From Mesorhizobium sp. M1B.F.Ca.ET.045.04.1.1 (lineage in GTDB: Bacteria > Pseudomonadota > Alphaproteobacteria > Rhizobiales > Rhizobiaceae), in the NCBI RefSeq assembly GCF_003952465.1, contig NZ_CP034448.1:2457001-2521000 (forward strand): 64,000 bases of DNA, read 5' to 3'. Below are positions 51,357 to 60,582 of the stretch, piece by piece. The position numbers and the translations under genes are program-made. Below the pieces are notes generated by a model. That model was given only the letters and a program-made list of their open reading frames with translations, was not told the DNA's origin and did no database searches. How positions within the stretch are numbered: position 1 is the first letter of the stretch; each line of letters begins with the position of its first letter.

Positions 51357-53015
51357 TTATGCCGCCGCTTCCGGGGCGGCGGCCCATTTGCGCAGGATCT
51401 GGGCGGTACGCTCCTCATTGAGGTCGACCATGCGCGCCAGCCGTTCCTGCGGCGCCGGCCTGAGCTTCTGACGCAGGTCGTCGAGCGGGGTGGACCCCGA
51501 GCGGGCATCCGGCAAGGCGCCGGCCGGCGTATCGGAGGCAATCGCGGCCACCGGCGCGTCAGGCGTCGGCAGCGAGCGCTGGACATCGTCGAAGCTGGGG
51601 CCGGCGACGGCCGCGGGCTTCGCCGACGCCGTCAGCGCGGCCGCCATCGGCCGCAGGCCGAAGAAGGCGACCAGGAACACGACGACGATGAAGGCGCCGG
51701 CATTGATCATCGTGCCGCTATAAGTGCCGATCGAGGCGAGGATACCGGGCTGTTCGATCGGCTCGCCGTCGAGCCCGTCGATGAACTCGACCGCCGAAAC
51801 GTCGATAACGTCGCCGCGCTTGTCGTCGAAGCCGGTCGCCGAGGCCACCATCTTCTGGATGTCGGCGACGCGCTTGGCGATCTGCTCGGGGGTGGCGTCC
51901 TTGCCGAGGATCGTCTTCAGCCGCTCTTGGTTGACGACGACGGCGATCGACATCTTGGTCACCGAATAGCCGTTGGAGACGGTGGCGATCTTCTTGGAGT
52001 TGATCTCGTAGTTGGTGATCTCTTCCTTGCGGTCGTTCTGCGAGGAGGACTGCGGCCCTTCAGTGCTGGTCGTCTGCGTCTCGGGCAGATTCTGCTCGAC
52101 GCTGGTCGGCGTCGAGGCCTGTTTCTGGTTGCTGGCCTCATTGGTGCGCACCGACTGCACCGACCGCTCGACGCGGGATTCGGGATCGAAGATCGTCTCT
52201 TCGGTCTGGCGGGTGTCGGTGTTGACGTCGGCCTTGACGCTGGCGCGGAAATTGTCGGGGCCGAGATAGGGGGTGAGCGCGCGGCGGATGTTGTCGCCGA
52301 TCTGCGCCTCGACCGTCTGCTCGACGCCAAGCGTGCGGGCAGCGCTGGTGTTGGAGGTGTCGTCGCCGGCGGCGAGCAGGTTGCCGTTGGAATCGAGCAC
52401 GGTGACCTTGTCGGCCGACAGGCCCGGAACCGCCGCCGCGACCAGGTGGCGGATCGACTGCGCGCTCTTCTCGGCATCGACGCCGGCATAGCGGATGACC
52501 ACCGAAGCGGAAGGTTGCTGCTCGTCGCGGCGGAAATTGGCGCGCTCGGACATGACGATGTGGACGCGCGCCGCCTTGACGCCGGCAATCGACTGGATTG
52601 TGCGCGCGATCTCGCCTTCCAGCGCGCGCACGCGGGTGATCTGCTGCATGAAGGAGGTGAGGCCAAGCGAGCCGACATTGTCGAACAGCTCGTAGCCGGC
52701 GTTGGCGCTGGTCGGCAGTCCCTTCTCGGCAAGCAGCATGCGCGCCTGCGCGGTGGTGCCGGCCGGCACCAGCACCGACGTTCCGTCGGCGCCGACGTCG
52801 AAGCCGATGCCGGCCTCGCCCAGCACCAGGCCGATCTGGTTCACGTCGCTGCGGTCGAGCCCGACATAGAGCGTCTCGTAGGCCGGACGGTTGAGATAGA
52901 CAGAGGCGACGCCGATCACGGCCATGACCAGCGCGGCAATGCCGCCCATGAGAGCGAGACGCCTGACGCCGAATCCCCGCAGGTTCGCGATGAGGCTCTG
53001 GATCTGTTCCGGCAC
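51357..53015 (-). CDS. fliF: MS-ring protein FliF
   Basis: This 552-residue protein has two membrane helices (about residues 18-38 and 435-455). The periplasmic YscJ/FliF domain contains NQIGLVLGEAGIGFDVGADGTSVLVPAG and VHIVMSERANFRRDEQQPSASVV. A cytoplasmic C-terminal tail follows, where FliG would bind. It starts at GTG 53015 with GGGAG upstream. It is the first gene of the fliF-fliH-motB-motC-fliK run. Confidence 0.96.
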   Translation of the reverse strand: MPEQIQSLIANLRGFGVRRLALMGGIAALVMAVIGVASVYLNRPAYETLYVGLDRSDVNQIGLVLGEAGIGFDVGADGTSVLVPAGTTAQARMLLAEKGLPTSANAGYELFDNVGSLGLTSFMQQITRVRALEGEIARTIQSIAGVKAARVHIVMSERANFRRDEQQPSASVVIRYAGVDAEKSAQSIRHLVAAAVPGLSADKVTVLDSNGNLLAAGDDTSNTSAARTLGVEQTVEAQIGDNIRRALTPYLGPDNFRASVKADVNTDTRQTEETIFDPESRVERSVQSVRTNEASNQKQASTPTSVEQNLPETQTTSTEGPQSSSQNDRKEEITNYEINSKKIATVSNGYSVTKMSIAVVVNQERLKTILGKDATPEQIAKRVADIQKMVASATGFDDKRGDVIDVSAVEFIDGLDGEPIEQPGILASIGTYSGTMINAGAFIVVVFLVAFFGLRPMAAALTASAKPAAVAGPSFDDVQRSLPTPDAPVAAIASDTPAGALPDARSGSTPLDDLRQKLRPAPQERLARMVDLNEERTAQILRKWAAAPEAAA

Positions 53016-53144
53016 GATTCAACCGCTCCCAGCATGACTGTCCGCCGGAAGACTAGACCGCGAAGCTTGTGCGAGGATGATAGTGCGTGCCGCCGAGCGC
53101 CACGCGGGACCTGGAAAGCGCGAAAGCAGCCATCCGATGCGCAA

Positions 53145-53172
53145 GAAAAAAGGCCGCGTTCAGACGCGGCCT
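53145..53172 (-). terminator. Terminator of the first flagellin gene
   Basis: On the minus strand AGGCCGCGT pairs with ACGCGGCCT around a 4-nt loop and is followed by six Ts. It is about 30 bp after the flagellin stop codon at 53,204 and separates flagellin from fliF transcription. Confidence 0.85.
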
Positions 53173-53203
53173 TGCGGTGGAAGGGTTGTCTCGGACGGAC
53201 TAA

Positions 53204-54088
53204 TCAGCTCTTGAACAGGGCCAGGATCGACTGCGAGTTGCCGTTGGCGATCGACAGCGCCTGGATGCCGAGCTGCTGCTGCACCTGGAGGGCCTGCAGG
53301 CGGGTCGATTCCTTGTTCATGTCGGCGTCGACCAGCGCGCCGACGCCCTTGTCGATCGAGTCCGAGAGGTTGGAGAGGAAGCTCTTCTGGGTGTCGATGC
53401 GCGACTTGGCGGCGCCGAGATAGGCAGCGCCGGTGGCGAGCTTGGCGAGCGCGGTTTCAACACTGGCAAGCGCGGTGTCGATATTGGTGTCGGAGACAGC
53501 GGTGGTGCTCGGGTCGAAGAAGCCCGTGGCGAGCAGGCCGCCCACAATGCCGCCGGTGCCGGCGACGTCGAGAACCTGCGTGTCGGCAGACTTGACCGTG
53601 ATGGTGTCGATGGAAACCGTCGTGCCGGTGCGGTTGTATGAAGCGACGATCTGCAGATCGGAAGCGGTGGTGCCGTCGTTCCGCAGGAGATTGGAGCCTG
53701 CATAGCTGGCGTTGGTGACCGACGACTTGATCTGGTCCTGGATGGCCTTGATTTCGGTGGCGATCTTCTGCTGATTGTCCTGACTGGCGCCCCGGGCGGT
53801 GACCAGCTTGGTCTTGATCGCGTCGACCTGATCCTTGATTTGGGTGATGGCGGTGTAGGCGGTGTCGACCTTGCCGGCGCCGAGGCCGAGCGCGTCCTGG
53901 ACGGCCGAGAGCGCCTGATTGTCTGACCGCATCGAGGTGGCGATCGACCAGTAGGCGGCGTTGTCGGAAGCGGTGGCGACGCGGTAACCGGTCGAGATGC
54001 GGCCCTGTGTGGTTTCAAGCGCCTTGTTGGTGGCGTTGAGGCTCTGCAGCGCGGTCAGCGCGGCGGCGTTGGTCATGATGCTTGCCAA
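53204..54088 (-). CDS. Flagellin, distal copy
   Basis: This 294-residue filament protein has conserved helical ends (SIMTNAAALTALQSLNATNKALETTQGRISTGYRVATASDNAAYW; LQALQVQQQLGIQALSIANGNSQSILALFKS) and a short variable middle. Residue for residue it is the same length as the proximal copy at 54,367 and differs at scattered positions, so the pair is a tandem duplication. It starts at TTG 54088, matching the ATG of its sister; ATG 54076 is an alternative. It has its own leader hairpin and terminator. Confidence 0.95.
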   Translation of the reverse strand: MASIMTNAAALTALQSLNATNKALETTQGRISTGYRVATASDNAAYWSIATSMRSDNQALSAVQDALGLGAGKVDTAYTAITQIKDQVDAIKTKLVTARGASQDNQQKIATEIKAIQDQIKSSVTNASYAGSNLLRNDGTTASDLQIVASYNRTGTTVSIDTITVKSADTQVLDVAGTGGIVGGLLATGFFDPSTTAVSDTNIDTALASVETALAKLATGAAYLGAAKSRIDTQKSFLSNLSDSIDKGVGALVDADMNKESTRLQALQVQQQLGIQALSIANGNSQSILALFKS

Positions 54089-54109
54089 GATACACCCCTT
54101 CTCACAGCA

Positions 54110-54128
54110 GGCATGCCTCGCGCATGCC
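54110..54128 (-). promoter_or_regulatory. Leader hairpin of the distal flagellin mRNA
   Basis: GGCATGC and GCATGCC, a perfect 7-bp stem with a 5-nt loop, end 21 nt before the start codon on the minus strand. The sister gene has a similar hairpin of different sequence. A FlbT-binding role is inferred. Confidence 0.5.
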
Positions 54129-54307
54129 GGTCAACTCTCTGGCGGGGGCATCATGCCTGTCGACCACCGGTCGGCCCGTCATAGCGATTGGTTAACCATA
54201 ACTAGCGCGTCACGGTTAATGCCGCGTTAAAAGCGGGCCTTGAAACCGCGATGCGGTAGTATTTCTTAAGGGAAGAGGCGCGCCTCGGAGGGCGGTGGCG
54301 TCACAAT

Positions 54308-54340
54308 GAAAATCGGGCCGCGCTGATGGCGCGGCCCGAT
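54308..54340 (-). terminator. Terminator of the second flagellin gene
   Basis: A perfect 12-bp stem (ATCGGGCCGCGC at 54312-54323 with its complement at 54329-54340) and 5-nt loop, followed on the minus strand by TTTTC. It lies 26 bp after the proximal flagellin stop and ends that transcript before the next flagellin's promoter region. Confidence 0.85.
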
Positions 54341-54366
54341 CCGGATGCCTGAAGTTCGCTGGGTGA

Positions 54367-55251
54367 TCAGCCGCGGAAGAGCGACAGGATCGACTGCGAG
54401 TTGCCGTTGGCGATCGACAGCGCCTGGATGCCGAGCTGCTGCTGGACCTGAAGGGCCTGCAGCCGGGTCGATTCCTTGTTCATGTCGGCGTCGACGAGGG
54501 AACCGACGCCCTTGTCGATCGAGTCCGACAGGTTCGACAGGAAGCTCTTCTGGGTGTCGATGCGCGACTTGGCGGCACCGAGCGAGGCAGCGCCGGTGGA
54601 CAGCTTGCCGAGCGCCGTTTCAACGGAGCCGAGCGCGGTGTCGATGGCGGTGTCGGCGACAGCGGTGGTGCTCGGGTCGAAGAAGGTCGCGGCAAGCAGG
54701 CCGCCGACGATACCGCCCGTCCCGGCGACGTCGAGGACCTGCGTGTCGGCCGACTTGACGTTGATCGTGTCGATGGTGACGGTCGCGCCAGTGCGGTTGT
54801 ACGAAGCGACGATCTTCAGGTCGGAAGCCGCCGTGCCGTCATTCTGCAGCAGGTTCGAGCCGGCGAAGTTGGCGTTGGTGACCGACGACTTGATCTGCGC
54901 CTGGATGGCGTTGATTTCGGTCGCGATCTTCTGCTGGTCTTCCTTGCTGGCGCCGCGGGCGGTGACCAGCTTGGTCTTGATCAGGTCGACCTGGTCCTTG
55001 ATGTCGTTGATGGCGGTGTAGGCGGTGTCGACCTTGCCGGCGCCGAGGCCGAGCGAGTCCTGGACGGCCGACAGCGCCTTGTTGTCGGACTTCATCGACG
55101 TGGCGATCGACCAGTAAGCGGCGTTGTCGCTGGCGGTGGCGACGCGGTAACCGGTGGAAATGCGGGACTGGGTGATCTCGAGCTGCTTGTTGGTGCTGTT
55201 CAAGCTCTGCAGCGCGGTCAGCGCGGCGGAATTGGTCATGATACTGGCCAT
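54367..55251 (-). CDS. Flagellin, proximal copy
   Basis: This 294-residue flagellin has the usual ends (SIMTNSAALTALQSLNSTNKQLEITQSRISTGYRVATASDNAAYW; QQLGIQALSIANGNSQSILSLFRG) with a reduced central domain, as in rhizobial complex flagella. ATG 55251. It lies after fliP with a 217-bp gap that must hold its own promoter and leader. Expression is expected to depend on Rem and to be tuned by FlbT and FlaF. Confidence 0.95.
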   Translation of the reverse strand: MASIMTNSAALTALQSLNSTNKQLEITQSRISTGYRVATASDNAAYWSIATSMKSDNKALSAVQDSLGLGAGKVDTAYTAINDIKDQVDLIKTKLVTARGASKEDQQKIATEINAIQAQIKSSVTNANFAGSNLLQNDGTAASDLKIVASYNRTGATVTIDTINVKSADTQVLDVAGTGGIVGGLLAATFFDPSTTAVADTAIDTALGSVETALGKLSTGAASLGAAKSRIDTQKSFLSNLSDSIDKGVGSLVDADMNKESTRLQALQVQQQLGIQALSIANGNSQSILSLFRG

Positions 55252-55287
55252 GGTACTCGTACCTTGTTTTTACACGGATTTTTTTGA

Positions 55288-55308
55288 CATACCGGCTTGT
55301 CCGGTATG
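55288..55308 (-). promoter_or_regulatory. Leader hairpin of the proximal flagellin mRNA
   Basis: CATACCGG and CCGGTATG, a perfect 8-bp stem with a 5-nt loop, lie 36 nt before the start codon on the minus strand, followed by an A-rich stretch. With the matching hairpin of the other copy this suggests a conserved 5' leader structure, possibly a FlbT site. Confidence 0.5.
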
Positions 55309-55468
55309 ACGGTGCGGCATCATGCCAATGATCGCTGAGACCTGATCACCCGCCATCTGAGGCGGACTATGCGGGCAACTTCCTACCAAACGGCTAAACT
55401 GGACGGTTAATCGAAAATATATTGCGCGAAATTCGAGCGATGCATTTGCGGTGCCGCCGGCGGTGCGG

Positions 55469-56200
55469 TCAGGTAAAGGACCGCACCAGGCTGCCGACCA
55501 GAAGGTTCCAGCCGTCGATCAGCACGAAAAACAGGATCTTGAACGGCAGGGAGACCACCGTCGGCGGCAGCATCATCATGCCCATGGCCATGGTGACGGT
55601 GGCGACGATGAGGTCGATGACGAGGAACGGCAGCACGATCAGGAAGCCGATCTCGAAGCCGCGCCTGATCTCCGAGATCATGAAGGCGGGCACCAGGATG
55701 CGCAGGTCGACGGTCCCGCGCGAGACGGTCTGGCCGCGCTCGCGGGCGAGATCGGCAAAGAGGTCGAAATCCTTGTCGCGCACATTGTGCAGCATGAAGC
55801 CGCGGAACGGATCCGAGATCTTCTCGAAGGCCTCGGCCTGGGTGATCTGGTTGTCCATCAGCGGCTTGACGCCGGTGTTCCAGGCCTGGTCGAAGGTCGG
55901 TGCCATGACATAGAAGGTCATGAACAGCGACAGCGAGATCAGGATCAGGTTGGCGGGCGTCGACTGCAGGCCGATGCCGGCGCGCAGGATCGAGAAGGCG
56001 ATGACGAAGCGGGTGAAGCTCGTCACCATGATCAGCAGGCCCGGGGCCACCGAAAGCACGGTGAGCAGGCCGAACATTTGGATGAGGTAGCCGACCGTGG
56101 TGCCGTCGGCCTTGCCGATGCCGCCGAGATCGAGCTGCTGGGCCGCGGCGACAGAGGTGGTGACGACGATAAGCGCCGTGGCAATGAAAAGCTTTCTCAT
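55469..56200 (-). CDS. fliP: Flagellar export gate protein FliP
   Basis: This 243-residue protein has a signal peptide (MRKLFIATALIVVTTSVAAAQ) and four membrane helices. The FliP motifs are LSVAPGLLIMVTSFTRFVIAFSILR, LILISLSLFMTFYVMAPTFDQAW, and DLIVATVTMAMGMMMLPPTVVSLPFKI. It forms the core of the export gate with FliQ and FliR. ATG 56200 overlaps the fliL stop (ATGA). Confidence 0.96.
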   Translation of the reverse strand: MRKLFIATALIVVTTSVAAAQQLDLGGIGKADGTTVGYLIQMFGLLTVLSVAPGLLIMVTSFTRFVIAFSILRAGIGLQSTPANLILISLSLFMTFYVMAPTFDQAWNTGVKPLMDNQITQAEAFEKISDPFRGFMLHNVRDKDFDLFADLARERGQTVSRGTVDLRILVPAFMISEIRRGFEIGFLIVLPFLVIDLIVATVTMAMGMMMLPPTVVSLPFKILFFVLIDGWNLLVGSLVRSFT

Positions 56201-56691
56201 TCGAGCAGCATCGTCCTGATGAGAACCTGTTTGACGTGGCCGCCGCTGCGCAGCGCCGCGCGCTCGTCGAGATCGGCCTTGAGATGCTGGTAGCCGCTGG
56301 CGCCTTCGATCTGATGCATCTTCAGCGTGCGCACGAACGCCAAGAGGTCCTGATGGATCTGCTCGGCCATCTCCGGCGGCTGCGGTACGTCGTAGAGCAG
56401 CGATGCCTCCAGCCTTATCCAGATTTCGCTCGGCGAAGCGAGATTGGTGGTGATCGGCGCCAGCTGGACCACCGTCGGCCCGGCAGCGGGTTTGTCCGCG
56501 TCCGCGGGTTTCTCCGGGCTGCCGGCGTTCTCCGGCGCGGCAGGCACCGGCGCCGGTGCTTCGCCCTGCTTGAGATAGCCGCCGGAAACCCAGCCCAAGC
56601 CGATGGCAGCACCCGTCATGGCGAGAAGCATGGCGAGCTGGACCACCAGGGAAGGTCCCTTCTTGGGCTGAGCCTGCTCGACATTTGCCAT
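56197..56691 (-). CDS. fliL: Flagellar basal-body protein FliL
   Basis: This 164-residue single-pass protein has an N-terminal membrane helix (LVVQLAMLLAMTGAAIGLGWVSG), a Pro/Ala-rich linker and a periplasmic domain (LAPITTNLASPSEIWIRLEASLLYD ... ADLDERAALRSGGHVKQVLIRTMLLE). FliL surrounds and stabilises the stator. It follows flgH by 18 bp. Confidence 0.92.
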   Translation of the reverse strand: MANVEQAQPKKGPSLVVQLAMLLAMTGAAIGLGWVSGGYLKQGEAPAPVPAAPENAGSPEKPADADKPAAGPTVVQLAPITTNLASPSEIWIRLEASLLYDVPQPPEMAEQIHQDLLAFVRTLKMHQIEGASGYQHLKADLDERAALRSGGHVKQVLIRTMLLE

Positions 56692-56709
56692 GGACAGCGC
56701 TCTCCCAGC

Positions 56710-57414
56710 CTAGAAAGGAAGAACCTGGTCGAGGATCTGCTGGCCGTAGGGCGGCTGCTGGACCTCGCTCACACGGCCGCGGCCGCCGTAGGAAATGCGC
56801 GCCTCGGCGATACGCTCGTAGGGGATCGTGTTCTCGGCGCCGATGTCGGAGGGACGCACCATGCCGGCGATGGTCAGCACCCGAAGCTCGTAGTTGACGC
56901 GCACCTCCTGAGAGCCGCTGATCATCAGATTGCCGTTGGGCAGCACCTCGGTGACGACGGCGGCGACATTGAGCTCGAGATTCTCCGAGCGCTTGATCTC
57001 GCCGTCGGCGTTGGTTTCGGTGCTGGAGCTCAGGCCCGCATCGCCCTTGCCGCTGGTGCTCTTGCCGTCCCATCCGAGCGTGACGTCGTAGCCCAGCTTG
57101 CGCGCGGCGGTGCGGCTGCGGTCGTTCTGGTTCTTGAAATTGGCCTTGTCGTTGAGCTTGATGTTGACGGTCAGGATGTCGCCTTCCTGCAGTGCTCGCG
57201 GATCGGTGAAGAGCCGGCTCTGGCGGTCGTCCCACAGCGAGAATTTCTTCACGGGCGCGGCCGGTGGCTCCGGATAGCTGTAGGGAGCCCCACCGCCATT
57301 GCCGATGCCGGAGCCGACCGGCGACAGCGCAGGCTCCCGGCCGACCTCCTTGAGATCGGTGCCGCAGCCGGACAGACCGACGCCTGCGACAAGGACGAGC
57401 AATTTCAACTTCAT
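56710..57414 (-). CDS. flgH: L-ring lipoprotein FlgH
   Basis: This 234-residue protein has a lipoprotein signal (LLVLVAGVGLSGCG, lipid-bearing Cys17) and the FlgH pattern SLWDDRQSRLFTDPRALQEGDILTVNIKLNDKANFKNQN. It forms the outer-membrane L ring. Its ATG overlaps the motE stop by four bases. Confidence 0.95.
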   Translation of the reverse strand: MKLKLLVLVAGVGLSGCGTDLKEVGREPALSPVGSGIGNGGGAPYSYPEPPAAPVKKFSLWDDRQSRLFTDPRALQEGDILTVNIKLNDKANFKNQNDRSRTAARKLGYDVTLGWDGKSTSGKGDAGLSSSTETNADGEIKRSENLELNVAAVVTEVLPNGNLMISGSQEVRVNYELRVLTIAGMVRPSDIGAENTIPYERIAEARISYGGRGRVSEVQQPPYGQQILDQVLPF

Positions 57415-57995
57415 GACGGATCAACCCTTCGCGCCGCGCTGGCCATGATGCCGGTGAGCGCCGCCGCCGCCTTCTGGTCCATTTCGTTGAGAATGACGCC
57501 GGCCTTGCGCGAATCGAGCTTCATCAGGATGGCGGCCGCGAGCTCGGCATTGACCATCGCCAGGCGCTCGGCCGCGGCGTCGGGCTTCATGCCGGCATAG
57601 ATCTTGACCACGCTGTCCTCGGCGCGCGCCAGGAACACTTCGCGGCGCTTCAGCCATTCTTCGTATTCGGTCCGCTTTGCCTCCAGAGCTTTCATGCGCT
57701 CGTCGATGCCGGCCTGGAGCTGTTTCAACTCCTCGGCCTGCAGGGCATAACGGCGGTCGCGCGCGGCGTCGGCGATGTTGGAGCAAAAACGCTGGATCTC
57801 GCTTTCGTCCGGCGCCTTCTCGCGCGTGAGCTGCGCCGGCTGAGCCGGCGCCTGTCCGCCGGGCAGCACCTGGCGCACTTCTTCCGCGCGGGCGGCGGCG
57901 CCCACCAGGGTAACGATCGCGGCAGCGGCGACGAGGCACATTGCAGGATGAAGTCTCGGGCGACGATGCGGTTTCGAAGAGAAAAGCTCGATCAT
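57411..57995 (-). CDS. motE: Motility protein MotE (MotC chaperone)
   Basis: This 194-residue exported protein has a signal-like segment (LHPAMCLVAAAAIVTLVGAAARA), a long coiled coil (LKQLQAGIDERMKALEAKRTEYEEWLKRREVFL) and a MgtE-N-like end (VVKIYAGMKPDAAAERLAMVNAELAAAILMKLDSRKAGVILNEM). In Sinorhizobium MotE guides folding of MotC in the periplasm. It lies 8 bp after flgI. Confidence 0.88.
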   Translation of the reverse strand: MIELFSSKPHRRPRLHPAMCLVAAAAIVTLVGAAARAEEVRQVLPGGQAPAQPAQLTREKAPDESEIQRFCSNIADAARDRRYALQAEELKQLQAGIDERMKALEAKRTEYEEWLKRREVFLARAEDSVVKIYAGMKPDAAAERLAMVNAELAAAILMKLDSRKAGVILNEMDQKAAAALTGIMASAARRVDPS

Positions 57996-58003
57996 CGGCG
58001 TGC

Positions 58004-59242
58004 CTATTGGAGAACCAGGTCGGCCTGCAAGGCGCCGGCCGACTTGATGCCTTGCAGGATGGCGATGATGCCGTCGGGCTTCACGCCGAGACGGTTGAGG
58101 CCGGAGACAAGCGTTTCGAGATCGGGACCGTCGAGTACGGCGACGCGCGCGTCGGGTCGCGTGGCCTCGATGGCGGTGAAGGGCTCGACCGCGGTCTGGC
58201 CTCTGGAAAAAGGCTCGGGCTGGACAACCTTCGGCGCTTCAGTGATGCGCACGGTTAGCGTGCCGTGGCTGATCGCCACGCGCGAGATCCTGACGTTGTT
58301 GCCGATGACGATGGTGCCGGTGCGCTCGTCGATGACGACGCGGGCCGGCGTATCCGACTCGACGACCAGATTTTCGATCTCGGCGTAGAAGCGCGCGGCG
58401 GAGACGTTCTTCGGCCGCCTGATCTGCACGGTGCGGGCGTCGCGCTCGGCCGCGACGCGCATGCCGAAGCGCTGCGAGGTGTAGTCGTTGACGGCGTCGG
58501 CGATGCGGATGGCGGTCGAGAAATCCGGATTGCGCAATTGCAGCGTCAGCACGCCCTGGTCGTCGAACTCGGCAGGCACCGGGCGCTCGACGATGGCGCC
58601 GTTCGGCACGCGGCCGGCTGTGGGCACGCCTTGCGTCAACTCCTCGGCCTGGCCCTTGGCGGTGAAACCGCCCACGATCACCGATCCTTGCCCGACGGCG
58701 TAGATCTCGCCGTCCGCCGCCTTGAGCGGCGTCATCACCAGCGTGCCGCCGGCGAGCGAGGTGGCATCGCCCATCGAGGAGACGTCGATATCGATGCGCG
58801 CGCCCGACTGGACGAAAGGCGGCATGTTGGCGGTGACGATGACGGCGGCGACGTTCTTGGCGCGCGCGCTGCCGCCCTCGGTGGCGATGCCGAGATTCTC
58901 CAGCATGGCGCGGATCGACTGTTCGGTGAAGGGCGAGTTGCGCAGGCTGTCGCCGGTTCCGGCCAGGCCGATGACCAGGCCGTAGCCGACGAGCTGGTTG
59001 TCGCGCGCGCTCTGCAGCTGGGCAATGTCCTTGATGCGCGCCGCGACCTGGCCCGGCGGCAGCGTGCTCGGTCCCGTCGAGACGCGGAACATGCGTGTGG
59101 TCGTGGCCGGATCGTATTCAGGGTCGTCGTAGACGCCGCCATTTTTCTGCGCAAGTTCGCGCTTGGCCTTGGGCGTGAGCCCATCGGCCAGTGCCGGCTG
59201 AAGGCTCATGGCGGCGCTCAGCAGAAGTGCGAAGGCGCGCAT
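58004..59242 (-). CDS. flgI: P-ring protein FlgI
   Basis: This 412-residue protein has a signal peptide (MRAFALLLSAAMSLQPALA) and the FlgI pattern ARIKDIAQLQSARDNQLVGYGLVIGLAGTGDSLRNSPFTEQSIRAMLENLG. It forms the periplasmic P ring around the rod. It carries about 35 extra residues between signal and core compared with the common ~370-residue form. ATG 59242 shares a base with the flgA stop (TGATG). Confidence 0.95.
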   Translation of the reverse strand: MRAFALLLSAAMSLQPALADGLTPKAKRELAQKNGGVYDDPEYDPATTTRMFRVSTGPSTLPPGQVAARIKDIAQLQSARDNQLVGYGLVIGLAGTGDSLRNSPFTEQSIRAMLENLGIATEGGSARAKNVAAVIVTANMPPFVQSGARIDIDVSSMGDATSLAGGTLVMTPLKAADGEIYAVGQGSVIVGGFTAKGQAEELTQGVPTAGRVPNGAIVERPVPAEFDDQGVLTLQLRNPDFSTAIRIADAVNDYTSQRFGMRVAAERDARTVQIRRPKNVSAARFYAEIENLVVESDTPARVVIDERTGTIVIGNNVRISRVAISHGTLTVRITEAPKVVQPEPFSRGQTAVEPFTAIEATRPDARVAVLDGPDLETLVSGLNRLGVKPDGIIAILQGIKSAGALQADLVLQ

Positions 59243-59778
59243 CACGATGCGCCGACCTTGATGGTGCCGTCGGCCATCACCGTGCCGGAGATGATCTTGC
59301 CGCTGTCGATGTTGCGGATCTTGATCTGGTCGCCGGCGGCGCCCGGCTGCAAGGTGACGCCGGCGGCCGAAATGGTGAGCGCGCCGGCGGTGAAATAGAC
59401 CTGAACGGAAGCTCCTTGTTCGACCAGCCAGGCCTCGCGAATGGCGGCTACCGGGATGTAGCGGCCGGGCAGCAGCGTGCGCTTGGCGACCTTGCCCTGC
59501 AGTTCCTCGGAGCGCGTCGCCATGCCGTCCGGCTTATGCTTGCCCGGCACAAGGGTCACCTGCTTCAGCGCTGCAAGCTCGATGGTCTCGCCGGGATAGA
59601 TGACCCGGTTGGGGATCAGCACGGCTTCGCCGACCGCTTGATTGGCGGCGATCTGGTTGGCCGACTCGCCCTGAATCTGTTTGGCCGTCTCTTGCGCAAG
59701 CGCCGGCATGCCGACGGCCGCCAGCGCAAGGGCCAGCACGGCGCGGCGGAAAGCAGGGCAGGGGGCCGGCATAGCCAT
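59242..59778 (-). CDS. flgA: P-ring assembly chaperone FlgA
   Basis: This 178-residue exported protein has a signal peptide (RRAVLALALAAVGMPALAQ) and the SAF-type C-terminal domain: ATRSEELQGKVAKRTLLPGRYIPVAAIREAWLVEQGASVQVYFTAGALTISAAGVTLQPGAAGD. It helps FlgI form the P ring. The gene sits directly upstream of flgI. Confidence 0.93.
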   Translation of the reverse strand: MAMPAPCPAFRRAVLALALAAVGMPALAQETAKQIQGESANQIAANQAVGEAVLIPNRVIYPGETIELAALKQVTLVPGKHKPDGMATRSEELQGKVAKRTLLPGRYIPVAAIREAWLVEQGASVQVYFTAGALTISAAGVTLQPGAAGDQIKIRNIDSGKIISGTVMADGTIKVGAS

Positions 59779-59784
59779 TATCCG

Positions 59785-60573
59785 TTACCTGATGTTCTTG
59801 GAGACCACCGAGGCCATGTCGTCGGCGGCCTGGATGACCTTGGAGTTCATTTCATAGGCGCGCTGCGCCGAGATCAGCTCGGTGATTTCCTTGACCGGAT
59901 CGACGTTGGAGGATTCTAGATAGCCCTGCTCGATCGTGGCGAAGCCGGGATCGCCTGGAACGCCGACATTGGCCGGACCGGAAGCCGCCGTCTCCTGGAA
60001 CAGATTGTCGCCGAGCGGCGCCAGGCCCGCTTCATTGGCGAAGTTGGCGATCTGGAGCTGGCCGAGAAGCTGGAGGTCGGTCTGGCCGTCGATGCGGGCA
60101 AAGACCTGGCCGGTCTTGTTGACGATGACCTCGACCGCGTCGGTCGGCACAGTGATCGCCGGAATGACGTTGGCGCCGTCGACGGTGACCAGCTGCCCGG
60201 TGGCATTGGTGTTGAAGGCGCCGGCGCGGGAATAGAGCGTGCTGCCGTCGGCGCCTTCGATCTGGAACCAGCCCCTGCCGGTCAGCGCCAGGTCGAAGCT
60301 GTTGCCGGTGGTGGTCAGCTCGCCCTGCGTGTGGACGTTGCGCACGGCCGTCGTCTTGACGCCGAGCCCGATCGAGACGCCCTCGGGCACCAGCGAGGTG
60401 TTCGAGCGGTTGGGCACGCCCTGGGTCCGGTCGACCTGATAGAGCAGGTCGGAGAATTCGGCCCGCGCCCGCTTGTAGCCGGTGGTGTTGATGTTCGCGA
60501 TGTTGTTGGCAATGACTTCCAGATTGGTCTGCTGGGCGTTCATGCCGGTCGCGGCGATGGCAAGGGCTTTCAT
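59785..60573 (-). CDS. flgG: Distal rod protein FlgG
   Basis: This 262-residue protein matches the usual FlgG length. N-terminal [36 protein letters not shown], middle [30 protein letters not shown]-terminal [35 protein letters not shown]. It follows fliE by 9 bp. Confidence 0.96.
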   Translation of the reverse strand: MKALAIAATGMNAQQTNLEVIANNIANINTTGYKRARAEFSDLLYQVDRTQGVPNRSNTSLVPEGVSIGLGVKTTAVRNVHTQGELTTTGNSFDLALTGRGWFQIEGADGSTLYSRAGAFNTNATGQLVTVDGANVIPAITVPTDAVEVIVNKTGQVFARIDGQTDLQLLGQLQIANFANEAGLAPLGDNLFQETAASGPANVGVPGDPGFATIEQGYLESSNVDPVKEITELISAQRAYEMNSKVIQAADDMASVVSKNIR

Positions 60574-60582
60574 GACGCGGTC

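Noticed and set aside
50946..53423. 825-codon open frame on the plus strand
   Set aside because: It lies opposite fliF and the FliH-like gene and reads as low-complexity Arg/Asp/Gly sequence with no family pattern.
55469..57424. A single 651-codon frame that would fuse sequence opposite FliL/FlgH to FliP
   Set aside because: Only the last 243 residues are FliP. The earlier part is the FlgH/FliL DNA in the wrong frame and is Arg-rich. The ATGA overlap at 56,197-56,200 marks the true start.
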